DNA from: Rhyacichthys aspro | Lineage: Eukaryota; Chordata; Actinopteri; Gobiiformes; Rhyacichthyidae | Direction: 5' to 3' | Assembly: GCA_036850595.1 (NCBI GenBank) | Contig: CM072170.1 | Coordinates: forward strand, 18,203,136-18,267,135 | DNA length: 64,000 nucleotides | Shown: one piece after another, positions 1 through 11,962 of the stretch | Layout of the letters: every line of letters starts with the position of its first letter | How positions within the stretch are numbered: the first letter of the stretch is position 1 | Program-made: the position numbers and the translations under genes | The notes under the pieces: generated by a model | The model's input: the letters and a program-made list of their open reading frames with translations, nothing else | Told to the model about the DNA's origin: nothing | Database searches by the model: none

Positions 1-932
1 CAAAGAGCAGATCCTTGTTGTTGTCTGATCTGATCTGATCTGGACAAACTGTAGAGGCTTAACTGCAACAGCTGTTGTAATCAACTATCTTTTCTTTAAA
101 GTTATAAGATGTTGAGTTTTTATGGAGAGTGTGGTGTTTGTTCTTCACTGATGACAGACCACTGCGTGAGAAAAAATAGGAACACATGTTTAAAAAAGCT
201 TCTATCAAAAGAAAACACAAATAACAAACTGCAACAACTAAACAGACAGTCAGTTGCCTTTGGGTTTGAGGTGAGACCCAGAGCGACAGCTGCACTCATG
301 TGACTGGGACGAGCAGGAACAGCTGATGGACCCTGACCCACACAAGGACATGATTAACTCAAAGAGCATCTAAATGAGAGCTACATGAGATCTGGAATTA
401 ACCTCTCCACACTGTGGCTCTCGCAATAAAACATATACAGATGGAAAAGCCATACATCTGTCAAACTCTATGCAATGCCATCTTTTAATTATGTTATTGA
501 AAATTATTTAAAAACATGTTTATTTCTCAAATATATTTATAACAAAAATATAGCAACTATAAAATGATACTATACTCATATTACATGTTGTGGAAGAGGC
601 TACACAAAACACAAAAACGTTTATCTGGTTAGTTAAAGGTCTAACAAATTATTTAGGACTTGAAACGGATCGCCACAAGAACTCCTTCCCGATTTCAATT
701 AGACTGAACAATCAGCCTGTAAGATGAAGTCTGAATCAACATTTGAGACGACTAAATTTATTAAAGTGATTAAATTATTAAAGAATTGAATCGACATGTC
801 CATTGTGTGATTTAGATTTATTTGACCTACGTTTGGGATTACAAGTGAGTAAAATGAACACGCACTGGACTCATTTTTAAAGCAACGTTTCTTTGCAAGT
901 TATTTTGCCAACTGTGTCAATAAAGTTTAAAG
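1..932. other. Upstream flank of ankrd9, no gene seen
   Basis: This stretch is AT-rich with no open frame that resembles a known protein and no splice-linked exons that I could join. It probably holds intergenic DNA grading into the ankrd9 promoter from about position 900 on, where the base composition turns GC-rich. Confidence 0.5.
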
Positions 933-953
933 TGACGTCATGGGCGCATGCGC
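933..953. promoter_or_regulatory. CRE palindrome next to NRF1-type palindrome, ankrd9 promoter
   Basis: The perfect 8-bp CREB/ATF palindrome TGACGTCA lies at 933-940. It is followed after three bases by GCGCATGCGC at 944-953, which fits the NRF1 core. Both sit about 200 bp upstream of the ankrd9 start codon, where the sequence becomes GC-rich. These motifs are typical of CpG-island promoters. That they act on ankrd9 is inference from position. Confidence 0.55.
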
Positions 954-1133
954 GGCGTCGACTGTCACTGGAGAGTATAGGAATGTGGGCCGTTGCTGCG
1001 GGAACACGGCCAGTATGGGTCTGTACCAGGTCCGTGCGGAGCGGGACTAGACCTGTCTGGAGTGAGGCTGTGGCCGGGACCCACGGACCTTCTGTAGGAG
1101 TCACAGAGACCCCCGTGAGTTCGCTCTGACGCC

Positions 1134-3371
1134 ATGTCTGTGGCCGTGAGCCCGGAGCAGCGCCGCTGTCTGTCGGTGCTTTTTTACCGCGCCGTGCGGG
1201 ACCTGAAACCGGTCTGGATGCTGGAGGACATGCGGACCATGCAGGCGCTGTGCCCCGAGGACGACCACACGCAGAGGACGTACAGCCCCTCAGAGGCGCT
1301 ACTCTACGCCATCGTACACGACCACCAGGGGTACGCCCAGTACCTGCTGTCGCACTTCCCCGGGGAGGCGCTGGCGGAGCCCGGGGAGCGCTTCTGCTGC
1401 TGCCCGACCTCAGCCCCGCACCTGGCGCTGGCCGTCCGCTACGACAGGCGCTCCATCCTGGGCCTCATCCTGCAGGAGGCGCACCGGTTCCCCACAAGAT
1501 CCCCTGGCGCTAGAGCGAGCTGCTTCCCACAGGTGAGGGGACAGACAAACCGTTGAGAGAAGCTGGTGTCAAACTGTTTATTTTCGTTTAAATGTTTTTG
1601 TTTTTTTTTAATGAAGATGGTACTCTAAAGTGTCATGTAGGAATGACCTTGTTCTCCATAAGGTTATCTGATCCAAAACATGTGAAATGTATCTGACCCT
1701 CATCATGGGGGTCCAGCGTCAGAGTAAGCTCAGCTCCTTTAGAAGAATCACGATGAACAGCTACATCATTATGTTGTTGGATAGAGCACTTATCATACTG
1801 TTATTATAAAAGCCACCTGGGGATGGGCAGTACAACAATACGTGCAATATTATGTGTTAAATACTGGCGTAATACTACAAATAAAAACTCTTAACCCTAA
1901 CTTTTAATAACTCTTTGTCAATGATAAAAAATATTGTGTTGAATTAAAGCAAATGAGGAAATGTTGGTTTCTCACTGATAACACTAACGGTTTAATTTTG
2001 TTAAGTCTCTGATGGGCCAGTTAATTTAACATGTATAGAGCATTTCAATCTTGTCTTAAGACAAATACTTTTACTTTGACAGAAAGTTGTGTACTCATCT
2101 GTTATTGTTTTCCTGTTGTTTTAACTGACTGCTCTTATTTGGTTTTACATTTTTAAAGGGACATGGTCATTTTTGACAATTTAAAACCGTTTTGGTATAT
2201 TGTAGATATTTTATACTGTAGAACTGTAGCATATCTGTAATAACAAGTTGCACTACCTGTGGTTTTACAGTAAGAAATATAACAATGGGAAACCACATTA
2301 TTATTTGTCAGTGTAGCTCTTAAAATGCAAGGAAAAAGCACCATGTCCCAAATGAAACACCGAAGGTGGCTTTCTGTCACACATCTATATTTACCGTTTG
2401 TTTGCTACTGTCTGACACAACACTAACACAAAATATTATTAGAATTTGTCAAGTGGCTCTGTTATTCATTCGCTCCACAGTCACACACTGGTGGTGATAA
2501 GCTACCTCTGGGGCAGACTGATAGAGATGTGGCAGCCATACTGCGCCCTACGGTCTGACCACCACCAAACATACTCACACATTCATACACCAGAGCCACA
2601 GACAATGAAGGAAAGGTGGGTGAAGTGTCTTGCCCTACGACACAACGGGGGTGGAAATCGAACTGCCAACCTTCCGATTATTGTGCTCCCTGCTTTACCT
2701 ACTAAGCCACTGCCGCCCCTGAAAATTCTGCCTGCACATTACATTGTTGTTGAGAGAGCTGCTTTTATCATTCAACTCTTCTGTGCAACTCTTTGTCAAA
2801 TCCATAAAAATAAAGTGATTGGACTGGATACAATGCAGCCCTCCTAACAACCACCATTTGTTGTCTGCAGGACAACAGACGGACCCCTCTGCACCTGGCC
2901 TGTGAGCTGGTGCGTCCTGAGGCTGTGCTGATGTTGCTGGGCAGCGGTGCATCCCCTCAGGCCCAGGACCAGCAGGGATTGACCCCACTAGACGTGCTGC
3001 TGGAGCAGCTCAGAGACTGCGAGGAAGAGGCCAGCAGGGGGCGCCGTCGCTGTCTGGACACCCTGCTTATGTTCATGCCCAGGCTGCGCTTCCAACTGAA
3101 GGGGGCGCTGCACAGGGAGCCCCAGCGCTGGGCAAAGGCTCTGGGCCCCGACACAGTGCAGTACCTGGCAGGCAGCAGGCCAGCCCCTCTGCTGCTCAGT
3201 GCCATGCAGACTGTCCTGCAGCAGCTCAGCCCCGCGTCATTCTCCGACAGCCTGTACCAGCTGCCCATCCCCCCCTCCCTTAAACCCATCGGACTGTCCC
3301 TGAGCCAGTGGGACCGGCCTCGGGCTTCACCGCACTGTGCAAGACCACTGGGTAACGGGGGCATCAATTAA
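1134..3371 (+). CDS. ankrd9: Ankyrin repeat domain-containing protein 9
   Basis: Two coding exons, 1134-1532 and 2871-3371, join in phase 0 (donor CAG|GTGAGG, acceptor TGTCTGCAG|GA) to give about 299 residues; human ANKRD9 has 317. Family hallmarks are visible: AVRDLKPVWMLEDMR near the start, YSPSEALLYAIVHDHQ, LALAVRYDRRSILGLIL, then in exon 2 the ankyrin turn RTPLHLACELVRPEAVLMLL, GASP, and a C-terminal PIPPSLKPIGLSL block. The ATG at 1134 is chosen because the family match begins just after it. Human ANKRD9 is reported as a substrate adaptor of a cullin-RING ubiquitin ligase acting on IMP dehydrogenase; that function is carried over from the family. Exon 1 is very GC-rich against an AT-rich surround, consistent with a CpG-island start. 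Confidence 0.93.
2470..2719. repeat. Dispersed teleost repeat in ankrd9 intron
   Basis: The sequence includes a CACACTGGTGGTGATAAGCTAC start, GTGAAGTGTCTTGCCCTACG in the middle, and a GCCACTGCCGCCCC end. I recognise this as a common dispersed element of percomorph fish genomes with a SINE/LINE-tail-like layout. The copy is diverged. It accounts for the open frame on the plus strand across this part of the intron, so that frame should not be read as a gene. Confidence 0.6.
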
Positions 3372-4906
3372 TGAACTAAAGATTTGACCTCAGCGACTTT
3401 GAATGATTTTGTTTTTAGCCCTTCACGGACAAAGATTGTAATGTGAAAATGCTCCAGTCTAGGATAATGTTTTTACTGAAAAAGTTCAATCTTGTGTAAT
3501 CTTGGGCTACATTCAGACGTGTATTTATTTGAAGTAAACTTCTGCTGTGTTTTCATGTAGTGTTCTCACTACAAAAAGACTTTATTTATAGCTATTGTCC
3601 AGCCCTATTCTGAGCATCATTTTTAATTATGTAGTGTATGTAAAATGATTGCACATAACATAGGCTGAGTTGTGTCATATAGGTTGTTTCACTGGTATTG
3701 CTGTACTGTTCAAGATGACTGTGGATATTCTTTGTCATCCAGGTTGACAGAGTGGCTCACATGCATCTAGCAAAGACAATAAGATGAAGGAACGTAGGCT
3801 CATAATGGCACCTCCACTAATCACATGTTTAACTGATTTTAGTCCTGTGCACATTGCATCTATTAAGCTAACATTTTATTATATTTGTTATAAATGTATG
3901 TAATTACATTATTCTATCATTTATTTTGCATTTAAATTGGAGCTGAGTTATGGCTGAAATGAGTGTTTGAGCATGTTGTTTGTATTGCCTACACAGTGTA
4001 ACTTGAAATTCTTGAAAATCCTTAAATGGAGCATGAGTTTTTCGATAAAATTCTTAAATGTGTTTAGATTTGGCATGGTTTTGAAATAAGAATAATAATC
4101 CATGCAGATACAAATGGTCTTGCATGTGCTGCACTTGGACCTTTTTGTGCTGGAAAAGCTTAAAAAGTGGACCCTGAAAGTGCTTAATTTTGACCAGTAG
4201 AAAGTGTAACTCTGTGCTTATTATGGGCTTTGTGTTTTTGTAATGTCAGTGGTCAGGACCGTTACAGTGCATGCATTATCCTTCTTTTCTCTGTTTGTAT
4301 TGTGTTTCCTTTATGTTTAGGCCCTTTTGAAAATAAGATATCCTCACTGAGGATTCCAACTGACATGTGCTAGAGCTCAGGACAAGCAACATTTAGTCTG
4401 TGACTGAAGTAGTTTAAAGCTGCGTTTACATTTGGTTTGGCTAAAAGGAGCATTCATGCAGTTGCTCTGTGTGCTTCACTTGAACAAAGCAATAACATGC
4501 AGACCTCTGACAAAATGCAATGCAAAAATCACTTGATTTGATAGCTTCTTGAGAACAGAAAGAGAGATGTGTGTCTCACCGAGAGAAGGGGGGATCGATC
4601 ACTGACATGAGCGACGGGTGGGTTCATAAACAGTAAAACAGAATTCAGTCCAAGTTATGAGTGTTAAAGGTTCTTTGACTAAATTTTTAAAAAATTATAT
4701 TTTTCCTATTGTAGGAGACTCATAAGGTAAAAAGATGATGAACAGTGTGGAGAGATAAATATTGGTCCATACTTATCTTCACCTGGGAGTGTTTAAATGC
4801 AAATTTCATACTTGATGCCTGATTGTTCCTGTCTTTCACTTGTCACTGGACCGTGTCAGAGCTGCAGACAGAGTTTAATTTGGGGTGTATGAAGAAAGTG
4901 TGATTC

Positions 4907-4912
4907 AATAAA
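4907..4912 (+). terminator. Candidate poly(A) signal for ankrd9
   Basis: AATAAA, the first good canonical hexamer in a plausible place after the ankrd9 stop codon. It would give a 3' UTR of about 1.5 kb. Its use is inferred only. Confidence 0.35.
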
Positions 4913-5740
4913 TTTGACTTTCTATTAAACCTCATACTATCGACACATCATTTCAACCCTTGAAGTAAAAGAACAGACAAAATAAATACGTACAAATAAC
5001 CAACTGTATTACTGTACAAGTGTAAAAAATAGTCAGGAGACGCTTTAATGTTATGTGCTGGACAGTCACAGGGGCCTCATGTAAAGTCAGGGTCCTGTCT
5101 CCTGGAGAATTCCTTTCCTGCTAAGATTAGAGCCTCTGTGCTTACACTATTACTAAAACTACTTGTGACACTGGTCTCTTGAATCGCTGCCGACACATCC
5201 ATCTCACTGGGAGATGAAGATGTGCACAAAAAAAGGCCCCACTCTTTCTTGTCCCAGATGAAAACCTTTCCCAGGATATTGTCACCATGGGTTAGTGAGG
5301 ATGGCCATCAGGGCTTGACATTAAGCCTTTTCAAGCACTTGACAAACCACAGAACATTCTTGACTAGAATCAAAATTGCAGCCTGTTCTGCAGAATTAAT
5401 TAAACATGTATATGAACAAATATAAGATATATAAATAGAAATACAATTCATTTTATAAAATGTCAAAACAAATAATTTTATGAATAGTTACATACATACA
5501 TTTAAAATGAAGATAAAAGCTCTATGCATTCAAGACGACCTCCAGTTAAGTTTTATTATTATTAAATATTTTATTTTATTTTATTTTATCCCAATATCAC
5601 AACAACAGTTACATTACATATGCATACAGGATAAGCTAGACCCTCCATCAGGATGAGGGGAAAAAAACAGGCGAGGAAACAGAGAAACCGCAGAAGTGAT
5701 CCACTCCCAGGACAGTATTAGAGCATCCTAGTCCCTCAAT

Positions 5741-6055
5741 ATTTTTAAATCTTCACTAAAAACACATTAGTTTGCTCACTGGCTTTTAACACAAGTTGAG
5801 CTGGACTTTGACTTCATCTTTTTTGAATCCATTTTATGTTTTATCCATTTTATTTTGTTTTTATTTGGTTGACCTATTTTGTTGTTTTTAGTGTTTGTTT
5901 TTGTTTTGTTTTTTTACTTTTATTTCATGTCTTGTTTGTTGTTTTGGTTTTTACTGCCATGCTATATTTAAGTACACCATACCCTGCAAAGCACTTTGAG
6001 CCGCAATTGTTTGTTTAAATGTTCTATATAAATACACTTGACCTTGATTGTGACC
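5741..6055 (+). repeat. Dispersed teleost retroposon-like repeat
   Basis: The sequence runs from a TTTTTAAATCTTCACTAAAA start through GGCTTTTAACACAAGTTGAG and a long T-rich body to the tail GCAAAGCACTTTGAGCCGC, then TGTTCTATATAAATACACTT. This tail (AAGCACTTTGAG... CTATATAAATA) is a widespread signature of fish SINE/LINE-type elements. A shorter related tail lies at 56345-56410. Confidence 0.6.
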
Positions 6056-6261
6056 TTGAACATATTGATTTTCAATGATTGTGCAGTCTGTGTCTCCATC
6101 AATTAAAAAACAAAAGTACTGGACCTGACTAAAATCAGCAACTTTTCCCTCTCTATATTACAAATGTCAAAATAAACCTGAAAATGCACAAAACATTAAA
6201 CATATATTGGGTAAAAGGCAGCTCCTCTTGCCATGTTGTATGAAGTGCATATCCATGCATT

Positions 6262-6325
6262 CTCTTAATGTTTATCTGGGGCTAGGTTGCAGGAGCAGTC
6301 TAGTCTAAGCAGAGGAGCCCAGTCT
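6262..6325. repeat. Fragment of dispersed teleost repeat
   Basis: The stretch with GGAGCAGTCTAGTCTAAGCA and GAGGAGCCCAGTCTTTCC resembles the middle of a common fish repeat whose other half is represented by the copy at 61221-61390. It is short and diverged. Confidence 0.4.
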
Positions 6326-7910
6326 TTCCAGAGCAAGAAGTTATTAGCATTTGGACTAACAGCACCATCTACTGTCTTTCTTGAAAAAAGGCATGTGGGC
6401 TTTTTGGTGACAGACTGAAATAAATAGATGCTTTTCTGTTTAGCGGTGAACTAAATGAAGCGTGTGAACACACCCTAAATGTTACACACTAACCACACAC
6501 AGCACTAACTCCAGCATCATGCACAGACAGTAGGGCATCATAGTTGACCTTTTCTGGTGCTCTGGTGCTATTTTCTGGTTAGTTATAAGTACAAAATAAC
6601 TATTTTATATTATTAATGGATTACATTGAGCTAAATTGTGGATTATTTGTAAGTTTTATTTTATTAATTTAATCTTTATTTAAGTGCTACTGAGACTTGA
6701 GTAACACTGCTAACCACTGAGCCGCACTGGTAACCTTTGTAAAGGAACTAAGGCCAGGCCAGACTCCAGTTTTGGGCAAGTTCATCCAAATAACTTATTA
6801 CACATTACATCATACATACAGTCACTAGTTTCATTGTGTTATAGGTTTAAAAAAAAGTCAGATAATAAAAATCTTTTCATAAAATCAAAGCAGAAAAGGT
6901 TGATATGCTGTTGTTGGAGTGTAGGGTTGGGACGGAAGAAATTGTGGTTAATTGCTGTTTTAACAGAACTTTAAACAGTCTGCTTTCATTATAAGCAGCA
7001 CATGCACTGCGGAACAGAGGCCTCCAGTGTGTCACCTAGGACAGCACAGAGCTCAGCCATAATGAGCAACATGTTTATTTACCAAAGCGTTTCAACAGTA
7101 TGAACAAACAAATAAGACTTTGCCCTTAAGCTGTAAGGCAAATCTCCTTCTGCTCGGTTGGCAAACAACTTCCTGTGTCTGGGAGGAGTTCAGGCCTTGG
7201 CAAAGGTACCATAAACAAAATATTTCCTTCAGTGCTATCCCATCAAACTCAGGCCCAGGACCCAAATTCCTCTCTTTGTAAGTTGTGTAATAAATGTTGA
7301 AATACACTGAGGCTGAGTGAACTGAAAATGGAATCAAAAGACAGAGACATACCGTTTGTCATAAACAGAGCTAACTTTAGATTTAGCCACTGATTGAAAG
7401 ATTTACATAAAGTTTTAAGAGATCTTTGCAAGTTTAGAATGTAATTTTTGTGTTTTCAATAGTCCTATGTCAAATAACAATATATGTATTTTTTTTTAAT
7501 CAATAAACCATTATTATTTTCTATTTGCATATTTTTTGTCTATTATTGATTGATTGTCAGTGCTGGTCCTATCCCGGTTAACTGGAAAGGATTGCGTCAG
7601 GAAGGCATCTGGTGTAAAAACATTGCCAAGCTACTCATGCAAGCTACTTTGCTGTGGTGACCACCGGATGGGAATAAGCCAAAAGGCACTATTGACACAG
7701 GACAAGGGAAATATTTGTCTGCTTTTGTTTTTATGGTGTTGTGTAAAAATAAGTTTTATGAAATTCTTTTCTTGGTATTATTTTAGCCTGAGGTGCACCT
7801 GACAGTTGCAGGTAAACTTCACCACCTGCAGGGGATGGGGCTAAAAACACCACCTGACAAACTGGGCTCTGATTAACCTGACAAGCTTAAAGTATTACAT
7901 GTAGATGCTC

Positions 7911-7954
7911 GTGTGTGTGCGTGCGCGTGTGTGTGTGTGTGTGCATGTGTGTGT
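7911..7954. repeat. (GT)n microsatellite
   Basis: An alternating purine-pyrimidine GT run interrupted by GCGC and CAT. It could adopt Z-form DNA, though nothing in the sequence shows a function. Confidence 0.9.
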
Positions 7955-8102
7955 TGATGAACCTAATGTAACCATCTGTGCTGAAGGAGGGAGAGAAACA
8001 AATCCCGCAATCCGCTTGATCCTCTCAGCCTCCCACTCCACTTAGCTCTTCTAGGTAGTCTATCCTTGACAGGTTACATGTGTCTTACTATTCTATGACA
8101 AA

Positions 8103-8142
8103 ATATATATATATACAAACATAATTGTATATATATATATTG
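8103..8142. repeat. (AT)n microsatellite pair
   Basis: Two short AT runs separated by ACAAACATAATTG, about 150 bp upstream of the pcare-like start codon. Confidence 0.85.
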
Positions 8143-8282
8143 AAACCAGAGGATTAAATACAGGTTTTATTTTAAGTCATTGTTTAAACAGCTTTTTCTT
8201 TCTTTTTTTCTAATTGATTGATTAGGTTCCATTTTTTTACATAAAGGTTTGTTTGTTTGTTTGTTTTTTGGTTATCTCAAAA

Positions 8283-11200
8283 ATGGGCTGCTCACCATCA
8301 AAAGGAAAGTTATTTTCAAAACCGGATGCTTCTGCACTTGGAAATGTTCAGCTGGAAGAAGTGGCTCAAGACTGTGTTAATTCCGGACCCGTAGAAGGTG
8401 AGAACAATGGTTCCAAGGGGGACGAATGTGGATCTTTAGCACCCAATGAGGAATACACTACAGACCTAGGCCAGTCTCAGGAGGTCTCTGATACAACAAA
8501 TGTCAAGATCAGAGAAAATGAGGTAAATGTAATGGCACCTGAAAGTGTGAATGAAGTCTACCAAGCAGATGTGGTCAAAAGTATGGAGAGAAGGAAGAAG
8601 AATAGGAAAAAACATAGATGTATTGAAAAGCTGAAAAAATCTTCTCCTGTCCAGACAAAAGTGGAGTTCCCACCACACATGGTGAGAGCCCACCAAGCTG
8701 CCTATGCCTTCCTAAATCCAAACATCTCTAAATTTGACACCCTGCTGGGGTTACTGGACCAGGCTGCCCACACACAGCTCTCTCTTCAGCCTGTGATGTC
8801 AGCTTTGGTCTTGCGCTTTGAAGAAATCAACCAGGCTCTTGAGGAAATGGCAGAGGAGGGCGAGCTGATGTTAAAAGAACATGGCGACTACATGGCTTTA
8901 CCATCCGGGATGATGGGCCCCGCTGTTATAGCAATGATGAAATCCACTAATGATAAAAGCAGCCCTCCTGATCCACCACCTGATTTGCTCCAGCAGTTGC
9001 TCCAGCATTCCACAGAGAAAATGAGGCATGTTGGAGGATCATTTCAGGCTTTGGGTGACAGCACTTTAGAGGATGCCGTTGAGAACTTAACATCTCTTTC
9101 CAATGTGCTTGTTGAGAAAATGAAGGCCAAGCGCAATGCAGAGCAAAGAATTGCCCAAGTTCTGGCCCGAGTTGAGGTAGCCGCCATGAGGAAATGTAAT
9201 CCAGAAGACATGGCACTGCACAGTGAGGACAGTGGCATTGGGGGAGAGAACGATAGCCTCACTGGGTCCGACAGACATCGTCGACACAGGGGCAGTGCCG
9301 GATCTGGAAGCAGTGGGTCTGGGGCCAATGTTCGTGCTGTACTCCCCAATAACTCCACTAACATGGGAGACTCTAATGAATATGATGAGGAAGAGGAGGA
9401 GGAGGAGGAAGAGGATGATAATGTTGATGAAGATGATGTTGACAGACCTGAGCGAAAGAGGTCCAACTCTTCCCCTCCAGATCCCTGTCAGACTCTTTTG
9501 TACATGCGTGCTGAATCTATGCATGAAATGATTTCAAAAGTACAGCGACCACATACTGCTGCAGTAGCAAATAAACCCGAAGTCCTTTTAATGCTGCAAG
9601 AAAGCAATGAGCTAATGAGAAAGAACAGTGACGTTACCGGAAACAGAGACTTAGAAGATGACTGTAAGCTGTACATGACTAGAATGCGAAGGCACTCAAT
9701 TTGTGGATCAGGCTCAGAAAAAGGACCAAGTCAACTGTGCACAGTACCAAAGCGTCCTTCTGTGAGAAGGCTGATAAACACCTTCAGTCGAGGAGTGGAT
9801 GGCCGACCAGGCCAGAGCTTGGACAATTTACCCCCACATATAAGAAGGCCCAGGAAAAGTGGGATGCTTCTATCCAACATTACAACTTGTACAGATGGGG
9901 GTCAAGTCAACAATAGTAACAACAATGGCTGGCATGATGGCAGAGAGGATCTAGATGTAGAAAACCTGCCCCCACCTCCACCAGAGGTTTTGTTGGACAA
10001 TTCATTCCAAGGAACTGAAAGCATACCAGGAAATGAAAAGACGTACCAAGACTCAGAGAGTTTACCAACAATAAACAAGAGACGTGGCCTTTCCCAGCGT
10101 CTAAGGACTTCTGTGCAAAATGTAGAACTACTGCCAAACAGAGCAAGCATGAAGCCAAAAAGTATCTCACCCCTCCAACCTGTCAGACAAGATGCCATCG
10201 TAGGCATGCAAAGAGAAGAACAACAACATGAAGCTGCTCTAGATCCCAACAGTAGTCTCTACCAGCAGGCACACAAAATCATTCACCTTCGCAATGCAGC
10301 GGAGTCTCTCCAGCAAAATGGCAGAGCACATTTACCACGGAGAAGTGATACCAATGATATTTGTGAGGGCATGTCTTGCAGCTTACCTGTAATAGCACCA
10401 CCTGTCTCTAGAGTCCGCTTGCCACCATCTTGTCCATCTGTGCGCCACAGGTTCCCAAGTCCTCCTATCTTGAGACCTGAGTCGTGCTCATCCCGCCCCA
10501 GTTCCCCAAAAACAATCACCCAAGCCACGGACAACCAAGTGGAAGAAATCATTCCATTAGTGTCCTTTCATGAAGCCCGCTCAGTTTTCTGTCAAAATGA
10601 GAAGCTAAACTCTCAGCCATGGACCTCATCTGGAACATCGGTGCTTCCAAGACCATTAGGAGAGGGATCCAGAGGAAGGCCAGTGACGAGAGGGACAGAC
10701 AACTCCACCCGTCGCACACAGTCAGAGCAGAGGCCTACCATCACGATTCGTTCGAGGGTCTCAAAGGATGACCACACTATCCAGGCTTCCACTGGGCAGT
10801 GACAACGCAAAAGGTGGGTAATATTTATTGGAATGGTAACTTCAACAAAACTTTAAAAAAAAGCTCCTTTAGATTAATTAAATGGAATACATCTACAGGC
10901 CTGTGTAGGGTCAGTATAAATCAAGTCTCATTTATCTATGATCTTTTTAGGAACCTTAAATTAGCCAGATGACCCCTGAACCAATGGGCATTTGCATTTT
11001 CTCCAGAGGAGCAAAAATCCCATGTATTCTGTATTTAAGAGAAATATGTTTAGAACCTGCTACTGAAGGCAGCTTGATCTTTCCATTCCTCTTTATGAAA
11101 ACTGTACAGGGTTATTTTTGTTCTATTAAGCAGTGAAGTTTTGACTTACTTTGGTACTTTGCTCGTCATCTCACTCAGCTGTTCACTCTTTCTCGGTCTA

Positions 11201-11962
11201 TGCACTTAGCTATCATATTGCTTATCATATTACTGCTTTTTTTTTTTTTTTTCAGCAACAACAGGTTTATGTATCTGCATCCTATGTTTAAATTAATGAC
11301 TGTGGGGATAATTTTTCAGTCTATTTTGATTTACAATTGCATTTGCCAATGTCATTATTATGTCATACAGCTTAAAAAAGCTAATATATAGAGACCATAC
11401 AGAGGTGTAATGTGTGCCATTAATATGGAGTCATTGTAGTCTAGAATAAAAGCAACAAATGATAACCCAAAAATTATAAAGTTTTTATTATTAATATTAT
11501 ACTTTGTGCATTTAATTATTTTGAGCAAACACATACATAAAAAATCTACATTCAGAACCATGGCACAATTAACCAAACTGAAATAAGCAGTAGCAGTTGT
11601 GTGTGTAATAGCAGCCAGGGTTGTATGTCTTGGCCTCTACTTAAAGCAGCTGACCTAATATGAATGGATTGGCCCACTCTCTCCCTCTGTTAATCCACTT
11701 ACCCACTCACTCTGCTCTTCTTCTCCTTTTGCTCTACAGCCGAGCCAGTCCTAGGACACAAAACAAGGCCCACCTGGATGACAACCATAGCTTCGAGTTG
11801 ATCTGGGATTGTCCCATTCATCAAAAACATTCAGAAACAAGATCTAAGGGATTAGATCTGGCTATACATGGAAATTACTTGTATAAATTGTGTATCATGT
11901 TTTCTAGTTTATCTTTCTTTATTGTTGTGTATCCTCGTATTGAAGAGTCTGTTTTAGTCTGA
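8283..11962 (+). CDS. pcare: Photoreceptor cilium actin regulator-like protein
   Basis: A single large exon, 8283-10798, encodes about 838 residues; a last exon at 11740-11962 joins in frame if the donor CA|GTGACA is used, giving about 913 residues. Human PCARE (C2orf71) has about 1,290. Shared family features: the start MGC followed by Ser, fitting N-myristoylation at Gly2 and palmitoylation at Cys3; a helical region with MVRAHQAAYAFL and LVLRFEEINQALEEM; SEDSGIGGENDSL; RRLINTFSRG; ENLPPPPPEVLLDNSF; and RLRTSVQNVELLPNRAS. A nine-Glu acidic run lies near residues 368-376. An upstream ATG at 8253 in the same frame is rejected because it would bury the lipidation signal. PCARE organises actin at the base of photoreceptor outer segments and is a retinitis pigmentosa gene in humans. 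Teleosts keep two copies; I cannot say which this is. The true C-terminus is uncertain because the first exon has its own stop at 10800-10802. Confidence 0.85.
10803..11739. other. pcare intron or 3' UTR
   Basis: This is intron if the 10798 donor is used, or 3' UTR if the first exon is read to its stop. A second GT donor sits at 10815 (AAAAG|GTGGGT). It holds a 19-base T run near 11229-11252 that looks like a polypyrimidine or poly(A)-tail remnant. I see no coding content. Confidence 0.5.

Larger units (their letters stand above)
3372..8282. other. ankrd9 3' UTR and intergenic region, no gene seen
   Basis: The first 1.5 kb is probably the ankrd9 3' UTR. The rest has no coding signal I can support: the open frames are short, low-complexity or inside repeats. 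It contains a dispersed repeat with a retroposon-like tail, a fragment of a second dispersed repeat, a GT-rich run and an AT microsatellite just upstream of the pcare-like gene. Confidence 0.6.

Noticed and set aside
893..1129. Open frame just upstream of ankrd9
   Set aside because: It lies in the GC-rich promoter/5' UTR, where stop codons are rare by composition, and resembles nothing known.
2446..2847. 133-codon open frame in the ankrd9 intron
   Set aside because: Most of it is inside the dispersed fish repeat at 2470-2719 and it shows no protein family.
8253..8282. Upstream ATG that would add MFVCFLVISK to the pcare protein
   Set aside because: The next Met begins MGCSPS, a lipidation signal that fits the human MGC start and must be N-terminal to work.
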